11,917 nt of DNA from a bacterium (GTDB taxonomy: Bacteria > Electryoneota > Electryoneia > Electryoneales > Electryoneaceae). Shown one piece after another: positions 5,863 through 11,917 of this stretch. The translations under genes and the position numbers were made by a program. Positions within the stretch are counted from its first letter, which is position 1. Each line of letters starts with the position of its first letter. The DNA is taken from positions 1 to 11,917 of the forward strand of contig WJJA01000515.1 in NCBI GenBank assembly GCA_014729955.1. Direction: 5' to 3'. Below the pieces are notes generated by a model, which saw nothing but the letters and a program-made list of their open reading frames with translations, made no database searches and was not told the DNA's origin.

Positions 5863-7533
5863 ATGCGAAATATTCGAAGCGCTGTACTCGTTTTGTTGTC
5901 AACCTCTTTTGTCGTTTGTTCGCAACCTGTCATGCGACCCGGGTGGCCCGCCACCCTCAATCCCGTTGGAAGTGTATGGTCAAAAAACTGCCTAGCCGTC
6001 ACTGCAACTCCCGCGGAAGGACGGATCATCGCGGCCGCTACCAACCTGGCTGTCGGAGTCTGGGACGAGGACGGTGTGTTTTTTCCAGGCTGGCCGGTTG
6101 CCCTGGAGTATGAAGAAGACGGCCTGATCGTAAGCGGTCCCCGTCTGGGCAATGTGACCGGTGATGCCGCGCCGGAGGTTGTCCTTCGTGTCGCCCACCC
6201 CGAGCAACGCACCCGTCTGCTTGTCTTCAACCTCCAGGCCGAACGACTGCCGTTCGAGTTTGATCATTCCCCCTGGACCCCTTTCCCGGACACCTGGCCG
6301 ATGGGCGGGCATGTATTGATCGATGTGGATGATGATACCCATGAAGAGATCTTTTTCATTGCCGACACCCTGCTGTTCGGAGTGAACGGCGACGGCAGCA
6401 GCCTTCCCGGCTACCCGATCAGTGCGGGTGAAATCTCGGCAAGCCGTAACGCCACGCCCTGTTTCGGCATCGGCGACGGATGGGGTGGTGAACCGGTGGT
6501 GTTCTGGCACACACGCACCCTCATCCACGGACGATACCTCGAAACCGGGGAATCCATCCCCGGATATCCGATTGTCTACGACGGAGACTACTACAGCTCA
6601 CCGCTCACTTTGATTCCCAGACCGAACGGATGGGCGGTAAGCCTTGTGGACGAAGACTCCCTGCATGCCTGGAACCGGGATGGTGAAAGGCTGGAAGGAT
6701 TCCCTGTGGAAAACCCATTTATAAATGGTGAGAGCGAGGCCGGTTACGATGTGATTGCAAGCGATATTGACGGCGATGATGAACCCGAGCTCTTCTATTC
6801 TGTTTTCGAAAACTTCTTATACGGTCGTCATCTTGAGGGAGCCTGTGTGGATGGATTCCCGCTTAACATTCTCAGCAATGGCAGTGCTGAACCTTTCGTC
6901 GCCCTTCGTTCTACTGAAAGCGATTCCGGTTTCCTTTTTGGAATGTGTAATGGCCCTAATCGAGATTCCATTCTTGTACACGGGTTTAGATACAATGAAA
7001 CGATCACTGGATTCCCATTCTTTGAGAACATGGAGATTTCCAGCAGACCCTACGCACAAACCGCCGTGTTTCCGCCGGTCGAGGGCTCCATGATCCTGGT
7101 GACCTTCAACCGGAACGGCTTCATCGCCGCGTTCGATGTACCGGTGCCGGAAGGCGACTATCGCATGGAATGGCCGATGCCCGGCCATTCACCCGGCGGA
7201 AACCGGCTCTATCATCCCGAGGTGACGTCAGCGGTGAATGATCCAACCGTACCGACACCAGTGACATCCACGTTCGCCGCGGTCTACCCCAACCCGAGCA
7301 ACGGTTCCTTCCGGTTCCGCCTGAGACCCGATTCGCAGGGTCATGCCCGCATCGTGATCCATGACGTGCTTGGGAGAAAAGTGTATGACACAAGGTTGGA
7401 GGGAGGACGGGGAAACGTATTGCAGCACCGATGGAACGCAAGGCTGGACGGCACCTCCCTCAGCGCGGGGGTTTACATGGTGACGCTGATCGGCGAAAGG
7501 ACCGTGACACGGAAGGCCGTGTTGCTGCCTTGA
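5863..7533 (+). CDS. Secreted FG-GAP/VCBS-like beta-propeller protein with type IX sorting domain
   Basis: A 556-residue exported protein from the chosen ATG at 5863. That start sits just after GGGAGGGG (5853-5860); the alternative ATG at 5845 has no ribosome binding site and would put six residues before the signal peptide. The signal peptide is residues 1 to about 20; the Cys in FVVCS lacks a lipobox. The body repeats a [P/E/D/T]G[W/Y/F]P turn at about 26, 75, 182, 233, 278, 330 and 382, with a degenerate EWP near 436, mostly 45-53 residues apart. Asp-rich calcium-type loops of the FG-GAP kind occur at NVTGDAAPE (98-105), DVDDDTHEE (154-162) and DIDGDDEPE (301-309). This fits a seven- or eight-bladed propeller. 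From about 470 comes a type IX tail: VYPNPSNGSF, ARIVIHDVLGRKVY, LSAGVYMVTL and KAVLLP. The likely role is surface attachment or binding; no enzyme motif is seen. Confidence 0.9.
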   Translation: MRNIRSAVLVLLSTSFVVCSQPVMRPGWPATLNPVGSVWSKNCLAVTATPAEGRIIAAATNLAVGVWDEDGVFFPGWPVALEYEEDGLIVSGPRLGNVTGDAAPEVVLRVAHPEQRTRLLVFNLQAERLPFEFDHSPWTPFPDTWPMGGHVLIDVDDDTHEEIFFIADTLLFGVNGDGSSLPGYPISAGEISASRNATPCFGIGDGWGGEPVVFWHTRTLIHGRYLETGESIPGYPIVYDGDYYSSPLTLIPRPNGWAVSLVDEDSLHAWNRDGERLEGFPVENPFINGESEAGYDVIASDIDGDDEPELFYSVFENFLYGRHLEGACVDGFPLNILSNGSAEPFVALRSTESDSGFLFGMCNGPNRDSILVHGFRYNETITGFPFFENMEISSRPYAQTAVFPPVEGSMILVTFNRNGFIAAFDVPVPEGDYRMEWPMPGHSPGGNRLYHPEVTSAVNDPTVPTPVTSTFAAVYPNPSNGSFRFRLRPDSQGHARIVIHDVLGRKVYDTRLEGGRGNVLQHRWNARLDGTSLSAGVYMVTLIGERTVTRKAVLLP

Positions 7534-7714
7534 ACATGGAGATCGGGCTCCAAGCGCTGCTTGAGATGCACGGCACCTTTTCCGGCGAGGACAAGAGTTT
7601 ACGTTCCCTCTTGGATAGGATCCGCCGGCCGGAAAACCGAAACACACGGGGTCCTGCATCCATGAACCCGAGGATACAAAAGCCCGGGCTTGTTCCGGCG
7701 AATGGACCCTGAAA
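7534..7714. other. Short intergenic stretch between convergent genes, no gene seen
   Basis: This gap lies between the plus-strand propeller gene and the minus-strand small CxxC gene. It holds a weak hairpin at about 7547-7565 (CTCCAAGC/GCTTGAG) and the 12-bp palindrome AAGCCCGGGCTT at 7680-7691, either of which could help end the converging transcripts. Neither has a proper loop and T-run. Confidence 0.4.
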
Positions 7715-7942
7715 TCATGATGCTTTCACTCTCTGTTCCACCTCGTTGTTGATCGTGTCGATCAAAGCGTCGATCTCCTCTTCCTTCACACCGGAATCCC
7801 GCATCGCCTCTTCGACCGTCTTCCACAACGGCGTGCCGCACTGGATGCAGACAATCTCCCGCCGTGTCATGGAACCGATCGCTTTCGGGGAAACACGGGC
7901 GACATCTTCCAGGTCCATCTCGCGTGTAATCTTTACAGCCAT
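7715..7942 (-). CDS. Small CxxC protein, DUF1858-like
   Basis: A 75-residue cytoplasmic protein. The ATG at 7940-7942 has AAAGGA eight bases upstream, so translation is likely. The sequence has an N-terminal basic/acidic helix, a central CIQCGTPLW (Cys at about 32 and 35), then TVEEAMRDSGVKEEEIDALI. The C-x-x-C followed by a T-V/L-E-E-A helix is the arrangement I recall for DUF1858-type domains, small proteins or domains often found near redox iron-sulfur enzymes. The match is from memory and partial: the usual 'P-x-x-x-x-x-L/G-M-x-C' lead-in is weak. Two cysteines could bind metal or act as a redox pair. It is transcribed alone, divergent from the lipoprotein gene at 8211. Function unknown. 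Confidence 0.72.
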   Translation of the reverse strand: MAVKITREMDLEDVARVSPKAIGSMTRREIVCIQCGTPLWKTVEEAMRDSGVKEEEIDALIDTINNEVEQRVKAS

Positions 7943-8210
7943 TTCTATGTTCCTTTCGTGTGTTTTCGTTGTTCTTGCGACTTCGGGCTACGCGCCGGCC
8001 AATCAAGCTCCACGGAGTTCACGACTACGCTTGAGGCGCACAAGCCCGGGCTGCATACTACGCACTCTTATAAGATGAACCAGCGATCCGTCCGTTGCGT
8101 CCGTCTCGCCCGGGCCGAATGTCTCCCGGTGCGGCGTTGCAAGGATTCCCTCCCGAGTCGGATTTTCAGGGTGACCCGATCCATCATGCTACAACGGAGA
8201 CCATGCCGAG

Positions 8211-8903
8211 ATGAAGGCTTTTCATACGACAACCCTGATCCTTGTGATCGCGCTGCTCGCCGGTTGCGGGGACAATCCGAAAAAACGAGCGCGCGAATTG
8301 AAGCCCGGCGAAACAACCGCGAAGACCCGTGATGCCGGCTCGAAGCCCGACGGACAGATGCCGGAAGGGCACGGGCACGGCACCATGAAGGTGATCGCAC
8401 GAGCCGGTGAGACCATTGCTGTCCGGGACCTTCGGGCAACCCTGCCCGACGGCTGGGTGCAGATCACGCCCTCGAGCGGGATGCGTGCCGCGGAGTTCGT
8501 GCTGCAACCGGCGGAAGACGGCGTCTCACCCGGTACCGTCTCGGCGTTCTACTTCGGGCCGGACGCGGGCGGCATCCAGGCCAACCTGGAGCGCTGGTAC
8601 AATCAGTTCGATCAACCGGACGGCACCCCGACAAAAGAAGCTGCAACCACCGAGGAGTTTGCGGTGCAGGGCATGGGCGCGATCCTGGTGCACTTCACCG
8701 GCACGATGAAGCCCTCGAATATGCCCGGCATGGGCGGCGGTGACCCGCAGACGGACTGGATGAACCTCTCAGCGATCCTGCTCACCCCGGAAGGACCGTG
8801 GTTCTTCAAAGGGACCGGACCGGCTTCGACCATGCAGTCGCATATCGACGAGATGCGCGCCTTCGTGAAAAGCATGCAGTGGGCGGCAGAAACGCAGTCC
8901 TGA
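8211..8903 (+). CDS. Lipoprotein of unknown function
   Basis: A 230-residue protein with a lipoprotein signal: KAFHTTTLILVIALLAGC, lipobox LAGC with Cys at about 19, followed by GDNPKK. It should be anchored in a membrane facing the periplasm. A linker with a small His/Gly patch (GHGHG, near residue 47) leads to one compact domain with landmarks LPDGWVQITPS, AEFVLQP, AFYFGPDAGG, ANLERWYNQF and PWFFKGTGP. I recall similar 'GW...FYFGPGQGG...NIERWIGQF' hypothetical proteins from planctomycetes and myxobacteria, with no assigned function. The ATG at 8211 has GGAG at 8196-8199 (11 bases away). No aspartate after the Cys+1 position argues for retention at the inner membrane, so outer-membrane location is plausible. 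Confidence 0.85.
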   Translation: MKAFHTTTLILVIALLAGCGDNPKKRARELKPGETTAKTRDAGSKPDGQMPEGHGHGTMKVIARAGETIAVRDLRATLPDGWVQITPSSGMRAAEFVLQPAEDGVSPGTVSAFYFGPDAGGIQANLERWYNQFDQPDGTPTKEAATTEEFAVQGMGAILVHFTGTMKPSNMPGMGGGDPQTDWMNLSAILLTPEGPWFFKGTGPASTMQSHIDEMRAFVKSMQWAAETQS

Positions 8904-9008
8904 TCGCAAAACGGGCGGCATGATTGTATCAAAACCCGGTCTTCTCCACGGATGAGGTGTGCCTGCGGATCACTGCATATCGTGGTTCTACCCGTCTCTT
9001 CAATCCAC

Positions 9009-9065
9009 AAAAAACAGAGCGCCAACCGGACAAACCGGCGCGCAACGCACCAAAACAAGCGCTCT
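9009..9065 (-). terminator. Terminator-like hairpin on the minus strand in the gene-free region
   Basis: AGAGCGC (9016-9022) pairs with GCGCTCT (9059-9065). An inner CCGG/CCGG hairpin (9026-9029 with 9035-9038) sits inside. On the minus strand the stem is followed by TTTTTT (9014-9009). No protein gene on the minus strand ends here. It may be a back-to-back terminator for the lipoprotein gene or the end of an unannotated minus-strand transcript. Confidence 0.3.
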
Positions 9066-9072
9066 AAAAACA

Positions 9073-9101
9073 TTGGTGAGAGCCGCTTCGCTGTGTATAT
9101 T
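9073..9101 (+). promoter_or_regulatory. Possible sigma70-type promoter for the hdr-like operon
   Basis: TTGGTG (9073-9078), a 17-base spacer and TATATT (9096-9101), which has five of six bases of TATAAT. It would give a leader of about 235 bases before the first operon gene at 9346. The -35 box is weak, and FCB bacteria can use other promoter shapes. Confidence 0.3.
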
Positions 9102-9140
9102 CCTTCCTACTGTACGTGAAACTTGGAACGCTCTCTCGTT

Positions 9141-9300
9141 TTAGGCCGAACTAACCGGCCGCAGCCGGGGCCAGGCACCTCATACGGTGTGCTTCCGTCA
9201 GACCTAAGGCGTTGAATGCCAAGTTGTTACTCGCAGTAACTCCATTAAAGTTAGGACTAAGGTAACTTTGAGACGCCGGGCGCCTTTCTGCCCGCGCGAT
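9141..9300 (+). promoter_or_regulatory. Hairpin-rich leader before the hdr-like operon
   Basis: Within the gene-free 8904-9345 stretch, this part holds a chain of inverted repeats: TTAGG (9141-9145) with CCTAA (9203-9207), enclosing smaller GGCC and GCACC/GGTG pairs; GTTACT-CGC-AGTAAC (9226-9240); AAAGTTA (9247-9253) with TAACTTT (9263-9269); and CGGGC/GCCCG around 9277-9294. This could be a structured 5' leader or a small RNA on either strand. It does not match a riboswitch I can name. Confidence 0.3.
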
Positions 9301-9345
9301 ACGATTCCTGCATGAAGCGTTTCCAAACCAAGCGGAGCTTCGCCC

Positions 9346-9747
9346 ATGCTTGTGACAGAAAGAACGATTGACCGTGAGTTCGTTGAACGCATGCTCGAGG
9401 TCAGCGGACAGCCCTTCAAGCAGTGCATGCAGTGCGGCACCTGTTCGGTGGTCTGTCCGATGCAGGAGAGCACGCAGCTCACACCACGCCAGGTGATGCA
9501 CCACCTCCAGTGGGGCCAGAAAGAGGCCTTGATGAACACGAACACGCCGTGGATCTGCGCCTCGTGCCATACCTGCGAGGTACGCTGCCCGCGCGGCATC
9601 GATGTGCCGAAGTTGATGGAGGCGCTGCGTCTGCAGATACTTCGTGAAAACAAGAACTTTGTGGAGCCGTTCCAAATCGACAAGGAGCAGTTGAAAGAGG
9701 CGCCGCAGCTGGCGTTCGTCAGCTCCTTCCGTAAACATACCTCATAG
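9346..9747 (+). CDS. hdrC: Heterodisulfide reductase subunit C-like iron-sulfur protein
   Basis: A 133-residue soluble ferredoxin-type protein carrying two [4Fe-4S] sites: CMQCGTCSVVCP (Cys 27, 30, 33, 37) and CASCHTCEVRCPRG (Cys 71, 74, 77, 81). The spacing, the PRQVMHHLQWG linker and the IDVPKLMEALR helix after the second site are the HdrC pattern. HdrC conducts electrons between the HdrB active site and a partner (HdrA in methanogens, other flavoproteins elsewhere). The length is shorter than methanogen HdrC as I recall it. The ATG at 9346 has GGAG eight bases upstream (9334-9337). It is the first gene of a co-directional cluster, with a 9-base gap to hdrB. The absence of HdrA up to the window end and the flavoprotein downstream suggest a non-methanogenic complex. 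Confidence 0.9.
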   Translation: MLVTERTIDREFVERMLEVSGQPFKQCMQCGTCSVVCPMQESTQLTPRQVMHHLQWGQKEALMNTNTPWICASCHTCEVRCPRGIDVPKLMEALRLQILRENKNFVEPFQIDKEQLKEAPQLAFVSSFRKHTS

Positions 9748-9756
9748 GGACGAACG

Positions 9757-10641
9757 ATGAAGCTAGGTTACTACCCCGGTTGCACGTTGAAAACCAAGGC
9801 GATCAACCTCGAGGTGTCCGCGGTGAAATCGTTGGAGGCCCTGGGGGTTGAGGTGGAGGAGCTGGAGCGCTGGAACTGCTGCGGCGCGGTTTACTCGCTC
9901 GCCGATGACGACCTTGTGCATCTGCTGGCGCCGGTACGCGACCTGATCCGTGCCAAGGACCAGGGGCTGGACAAGGTGATGACGCTCTGCTCGATGTGCT
10001 ACAACACGATCGCACGCGCCAACCTTCTCATGCGGAAAGACGAGGAAAAGCGTGATGCGATCAACAACTTCCTCGAGGAAGAGACCGACTACTTCGGCGA
10101 AGTCGACGTTGTGCACTACCTGCAGTTCGTGCGTGACGACATCGGCTGGGACAAGGTCGCCGCAGCGGTGAAAAACCCGCTCAAGGATCTCAAGGTCGGC
10201 CCGTATTACGGCTGCACGTTGACCAAGCCGGGCGAGATCAAAATCGACGATTCCATCGAACCGGTCAGTTTCAAGAACCTGATCGAGGCGATCGGTGCGG
10301 AGTATGTCGCTTACCCGGACGCGGAGACCTGCTGCGGCTCTTACCAGATCATCGGCAACCCGGAAGCGGCGTTGAAAACGACCGCGACGATTGTCGAATC
10401 GGCGGAGAAGCGAGGCGCGGACGCGTTGATTCTCTCTTGCCCGTTGTGCGAGTACAACATCGGCCGTCGCCAGGCGGATGTGCGCGGGTTGCGTGAAGGG
10501 CTGGAGCCGTTGCCGGTGTTCTACTTCACCCAACTGCTGGCGATTGCGCTCGGGCTGGACATCGACACGCTTCACCTGGACCGGAACATGCCGGAAGCGC
10601 AGAAGCTGCTCGAGGACAAAGGTATCCTTGCGACCGCATGA
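9757..10641 (+). CDS. hdrB: Heterodisulfide reductase subunit B-like protein with two CCG domains
   Basis: A 294-residue HdrB homologue. Each half has a complete CCG (cysteine-rich) set: C9, C41-C42-G43, C78-x-x-C81, then C153, C192-C193-G194, C228-x-x-C231. In HdrB of methanogens these two motifs bind two noncubane [4Fe-4S] clusters that reduce the CoM-S-S-CoB disulfide. In bacteria the substrate is usually unknown and may be another disulfide or an electron relay to quinone. All expected cysteines are present, so an active cluster site is plausible. The ATG at 9757 has AGGGA at 9746-9750 overlapping the hdrC stop, pointing to co-translation. The close match in cysteine pattern excludes GlpC/LutA (LldE)-type single-domain explanations; a glycolate-oxidase GlcF-like relation is more remote. 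Confidence 0.92.
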   Translation: MKLGYYPGCTLKTKAINLEVSAVKSLEALGVEVEELERWNCCGAVYSLADDDLVHLLAPVRDLIRAKDQGLDKVMTLCSMCYNTIARANLLMRKDEEKRDAINNFLEEETDYFGEVDVVHYLQFVRDDIGWDKVAAAVKNPLKDLKVGPYYGCTLTKPGEIKIDDSIEPVSFKNLIEAIGAEYVAYPDAETCCGSYQIIGNPEAALKTTATIVESAEKRGADALILSCPLCEYNIGRRQADVRGLREGLEPLPVFYFTQLLAIALGLDIDTLHLDRNMPEAQKLLEDKGILATA

Positions 10642-10685
10642 ACGTGAACAATCATTGAAGAACAAGCATACAAGGGATTGTCGGC

Positions 10686-11501
10686 ATGAGTGACACGGCT
10701 ACTGTTGAGAACGCGACGCCGAAGGTCGAGGCGAAGCTGATCCCCATCTACATCATGGGGAAGATGTACGAGGTGCCGGAGACGTTGACCATCATGAAGG
10801 CGATGGAATACGCCGGCTACAAGTATGTGCGCGGCGCCGGCTGTCGCGGCGGGGTCTGCGGCGCGTGTGCCACGGTGTACCGGAAACCGGGCGACTACCA
10901 CATCCGTGTCGGCCTCGCCTGCCAGACCGTGGTCGAGCCCGACATGTACCTCACCCAGATCCCCTTCTACCCGGCCAATCGTGCCAAGTACGACTGGGAG
11001 CAGATCAAGGGCGAATGCGAGGAGGTCTACGAGGCCTACCCGGAACTGTTCCGCTGCCTCGCCTGCAACGCCTGCACCAAGGTCTGCCCGATGGAAATCC
11101 CGGTGATGGACTACGTCAGCGCCATCAAGCGCGGCGACATCGAGAAGGCCAACGAGCTCTCCTTCGACTGCATCCAGTGCGGGCTCTGTTCGACACGCTG
11201 CATGGCGGAGATGGCGCAATACCACATCGCGCAGATGGTGCGACGTATCCACGGCCGCTTCCACACACCCCAAAGCAAACACTGCGAAGAGCAGGTCGCG
11301 GCGATTAAGGACGGTTACTACGACGATGCGCTGGCAGAATTGAAGGCGCTCGGTACGATGGATCCGACGACCTACGAAGAGACCCCCGGCATCAAGAAAC
11401 TGATCGAACTCTACCAGGCGCGTGAAGGCGAACCGCACACCGCCGAGGAGTTCTGGACGCCGGAGAGCGACTACGCCCTGCTGAAGAGCAACGGCAAGTA
11501 A
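10686..11501 (+). CDS. Fumarate reductase/succinate dehydrogenase-type iron-sulfur protein (SdhB/TfrB-like)
   Basis: A 271-residue electron-transfer protein. The N-terminal ~100 residues form a [2Fe-2S] ferredoxin domain: C53-x4-C58-x2-C61 and C79. It is followed by an alpha-helical ferredoxin domain with C124, C127, C130, C134-P and C162, C165, C168, C172. Classical SdhB/FrdB has a [3Fe-4S] site in the membrane-facing position with one Cys missing; both sites here have four Cys, as in soluble TfrB-like or Hdr-linked proteins, which predicts two [4Fe-4S] clusters. A ~95-residue C-terminal extension (YYDDALAELKAL..., EEFWTPESDYALL) has no motif I recognise. The ATG at 10686 has AAGGGA eight bases upstream. 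It probably connects the flavoprotein encoded next to the HdrBC pair before it. Confidence 0.88.
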   Translation: MSDTATVENATPKVEAKLIPIYIMGKMYEVPETLTIMKAMEYAGYKYVRGAGCRGGVCGACATVYRKPGDYHIRVGLACQTVVEPDMYLTQIPFYPANRAKYDWEQIKGECEEVYEAYPELFRCLACNACTKVCPMEIPVMDYVSAIKRGDIEKANELSFDCIQCGLCSTRCMAEMAQYHIAQMVRRIHGRFHTPQSKHCEEQVAAIKDGYYDDALAELKALGTMDPTTYEETPGIKKLIELYQAREGEPHTAEEFWTPESDYALLKSNGK

Positions 11502-11539
11502 GATTGGTTCGAACACGATTGCGATAAAGGAGGGAAGCA

Positions 11540-11917
11540 GTGGGCTATCCCGATAGTTTAAAGGCGCTGATCAAGAAGGTCGAAGAGACCCGCCCGGCGC
11601 GTGTCGAACGGAAGAAGGCCGGTGAGGAGTTCCCGGCACGTACCCTTGACGAACGCAAGGAAGTGCTCGAGAAGTTCCATCCGGACGTAAACGAAGAAGG
11701 CCGTCGCGAAATCCAGGTCGGCCCGAACAAGGGCTACCGCATCTGCCACGAGATGGTGGACCTGCTGGAAGCGAAAAGCCGTGTCGAACCGGACAAAGTG
11801 GACCTGTCGAACCCGGATTACGAGACGGACGTGCTCGTGATCGGCGGCGGCGGCGCGGGCACCTCGGCGGCGATCCTGGCCGCGGAGCCGGGCGCGCGGG
11901 TGATCATGGCCACCAAG
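11540..11917 (+). CDS. FAD-dependent succinate dehydrogenase/fumarate reductase-like flavoprotein, N-terminal part
   Basis: The frame starts at GTG 11540, six bases after a strong GGAGG (11529-11533), and stays open for 126 codons to the window edge. Residues 1-95 form a charged, helical extension (MGYPDSLKALIKKVEETRPA..., GPNKGYRICHEMVDLLEA). Only then does the FAD-binding Rossmann start appear: TDVLVIGGGGAGTSAAILAAE, G102-x-G104-x-x-G107. In SdhA/FrdA this motif sits near the N-terminus, so the extension marks a distinct subfamily; I recall similar 'FAD-binding protein' sequences beside hdr genes in anaerobes. It would reduce fumarate or oxidise succinate (or a related substrate) and exchange electrons with the preceding iron-sulfur protein. 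Catalytic residues lie outside the window, so the substrate is not proven. Confidence 0.88.
   Translation, partial: MGYPDSLKALIKKVEETRPARVERKKAGEEFPARTLDERKEVLEKFHPDVNEEGRREIQVGPNKGYRICHEMVDLLEAKSRVEPDKVDLSNPDYETDVLVIGGGGAGTSAAILAAEPGARVIMATK

Noticed and set aside
9150..9230. Integron attC-like site (ATTCAAC and GTTAGTT on the minus strand about 60 bases apart)
   Set aside because: The second core deviates from GTTRRRY, the inner L sites do not pair well, and there is no integrase or cassette array in the window.
9151..9738. 195-residue minus-strand open frame ending AFNALGLTEAHRMRCLAPAAAG
   Set aside because: Most of it is antisense to hdrC and the rest lies in the hairpin-rich leader. 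No ribosome binding site or domain was seen.

Overview
The window looks like chromosomal DNA from a GC-rich, probably anaerobic Gram-negative bacterium of the Fibrobacteres-Chlorobi-Bacteroidetes (FCB) superphylum or a neighbouring candidate phylum. The evidence is two large secreted proteins that end in type IX secretion (Por) sorting domains with the 'YPNP/FPNPFN' signature, plus heterodisulfide-reductase-type genes typical of anaerobic redox metabolism. The phylum is inferred from these traits only; there is no rRNA in the window.

Layout. (1) Positions 1-1598 hold the last codons of a proton-translocating transhydrogenase alpha subunit (pntA) and a complete pntB, closed by a perfect 14-bp hairpin. 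(2) Positions 1697-2206 contain two head-to-tail copies of a ~255-bp non-coding element with terminal inverted repeats (TIRs), flanked by TA. A third, inverted copy lies at 5465-5717. They look like MITEs (miniature inverted-repeat transposable elements) of IS630/Tc1-mariner target preference, with a conserved palindromic core. (3) A 956-residue secreted BNR/Asp-box beta-propeller protein lies on the minus strand (2405-5275). Upstream of it is the stub of another minus-strand signal-peptide gene that the third element has cut off after about 17 codons. (4) Divergently, 5863-7533 encodes a secreted FG-GAP-like propeller protein with a regular G[W/Y/F]P repeat and a type IX tail. (5) Positions 7715-8903 hold a small CxxC protein resembling DUF1858 (minus) and a lipoprotein (plus). 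(6) A 440-base gene-free, hairpin-rich stretch precedes (7) an operon (9346 to the window end) encoding HdrC-like, HdrB-like and [2Fe-2S]/[4Fe-4S] SdhB/FrdB/TfrB-like proteins and the start of an FAD-dependent SdhA/FrdA/TfrA-like flavoprotein.

Working together. Genes 9346-11917 read as one soluble or peripherally bound electron-transfer complex. A flavoprotein and a ferredoxin-domain iron-sulfur protein would pass electrons to or from an HdrBC module, in the manner of thiol:fumarate reductase or Hdr-linked succinate dehydrogenase/fumarate reductase-like complexes. PntAB couples NADH/NADPH exchange to proton flow, so both ends of the window concern redox balance. The middle is a surface/secretome region punctuated by mobile repeats. 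I found no CRISPR array, tRNA, rRNA or transposase gene.
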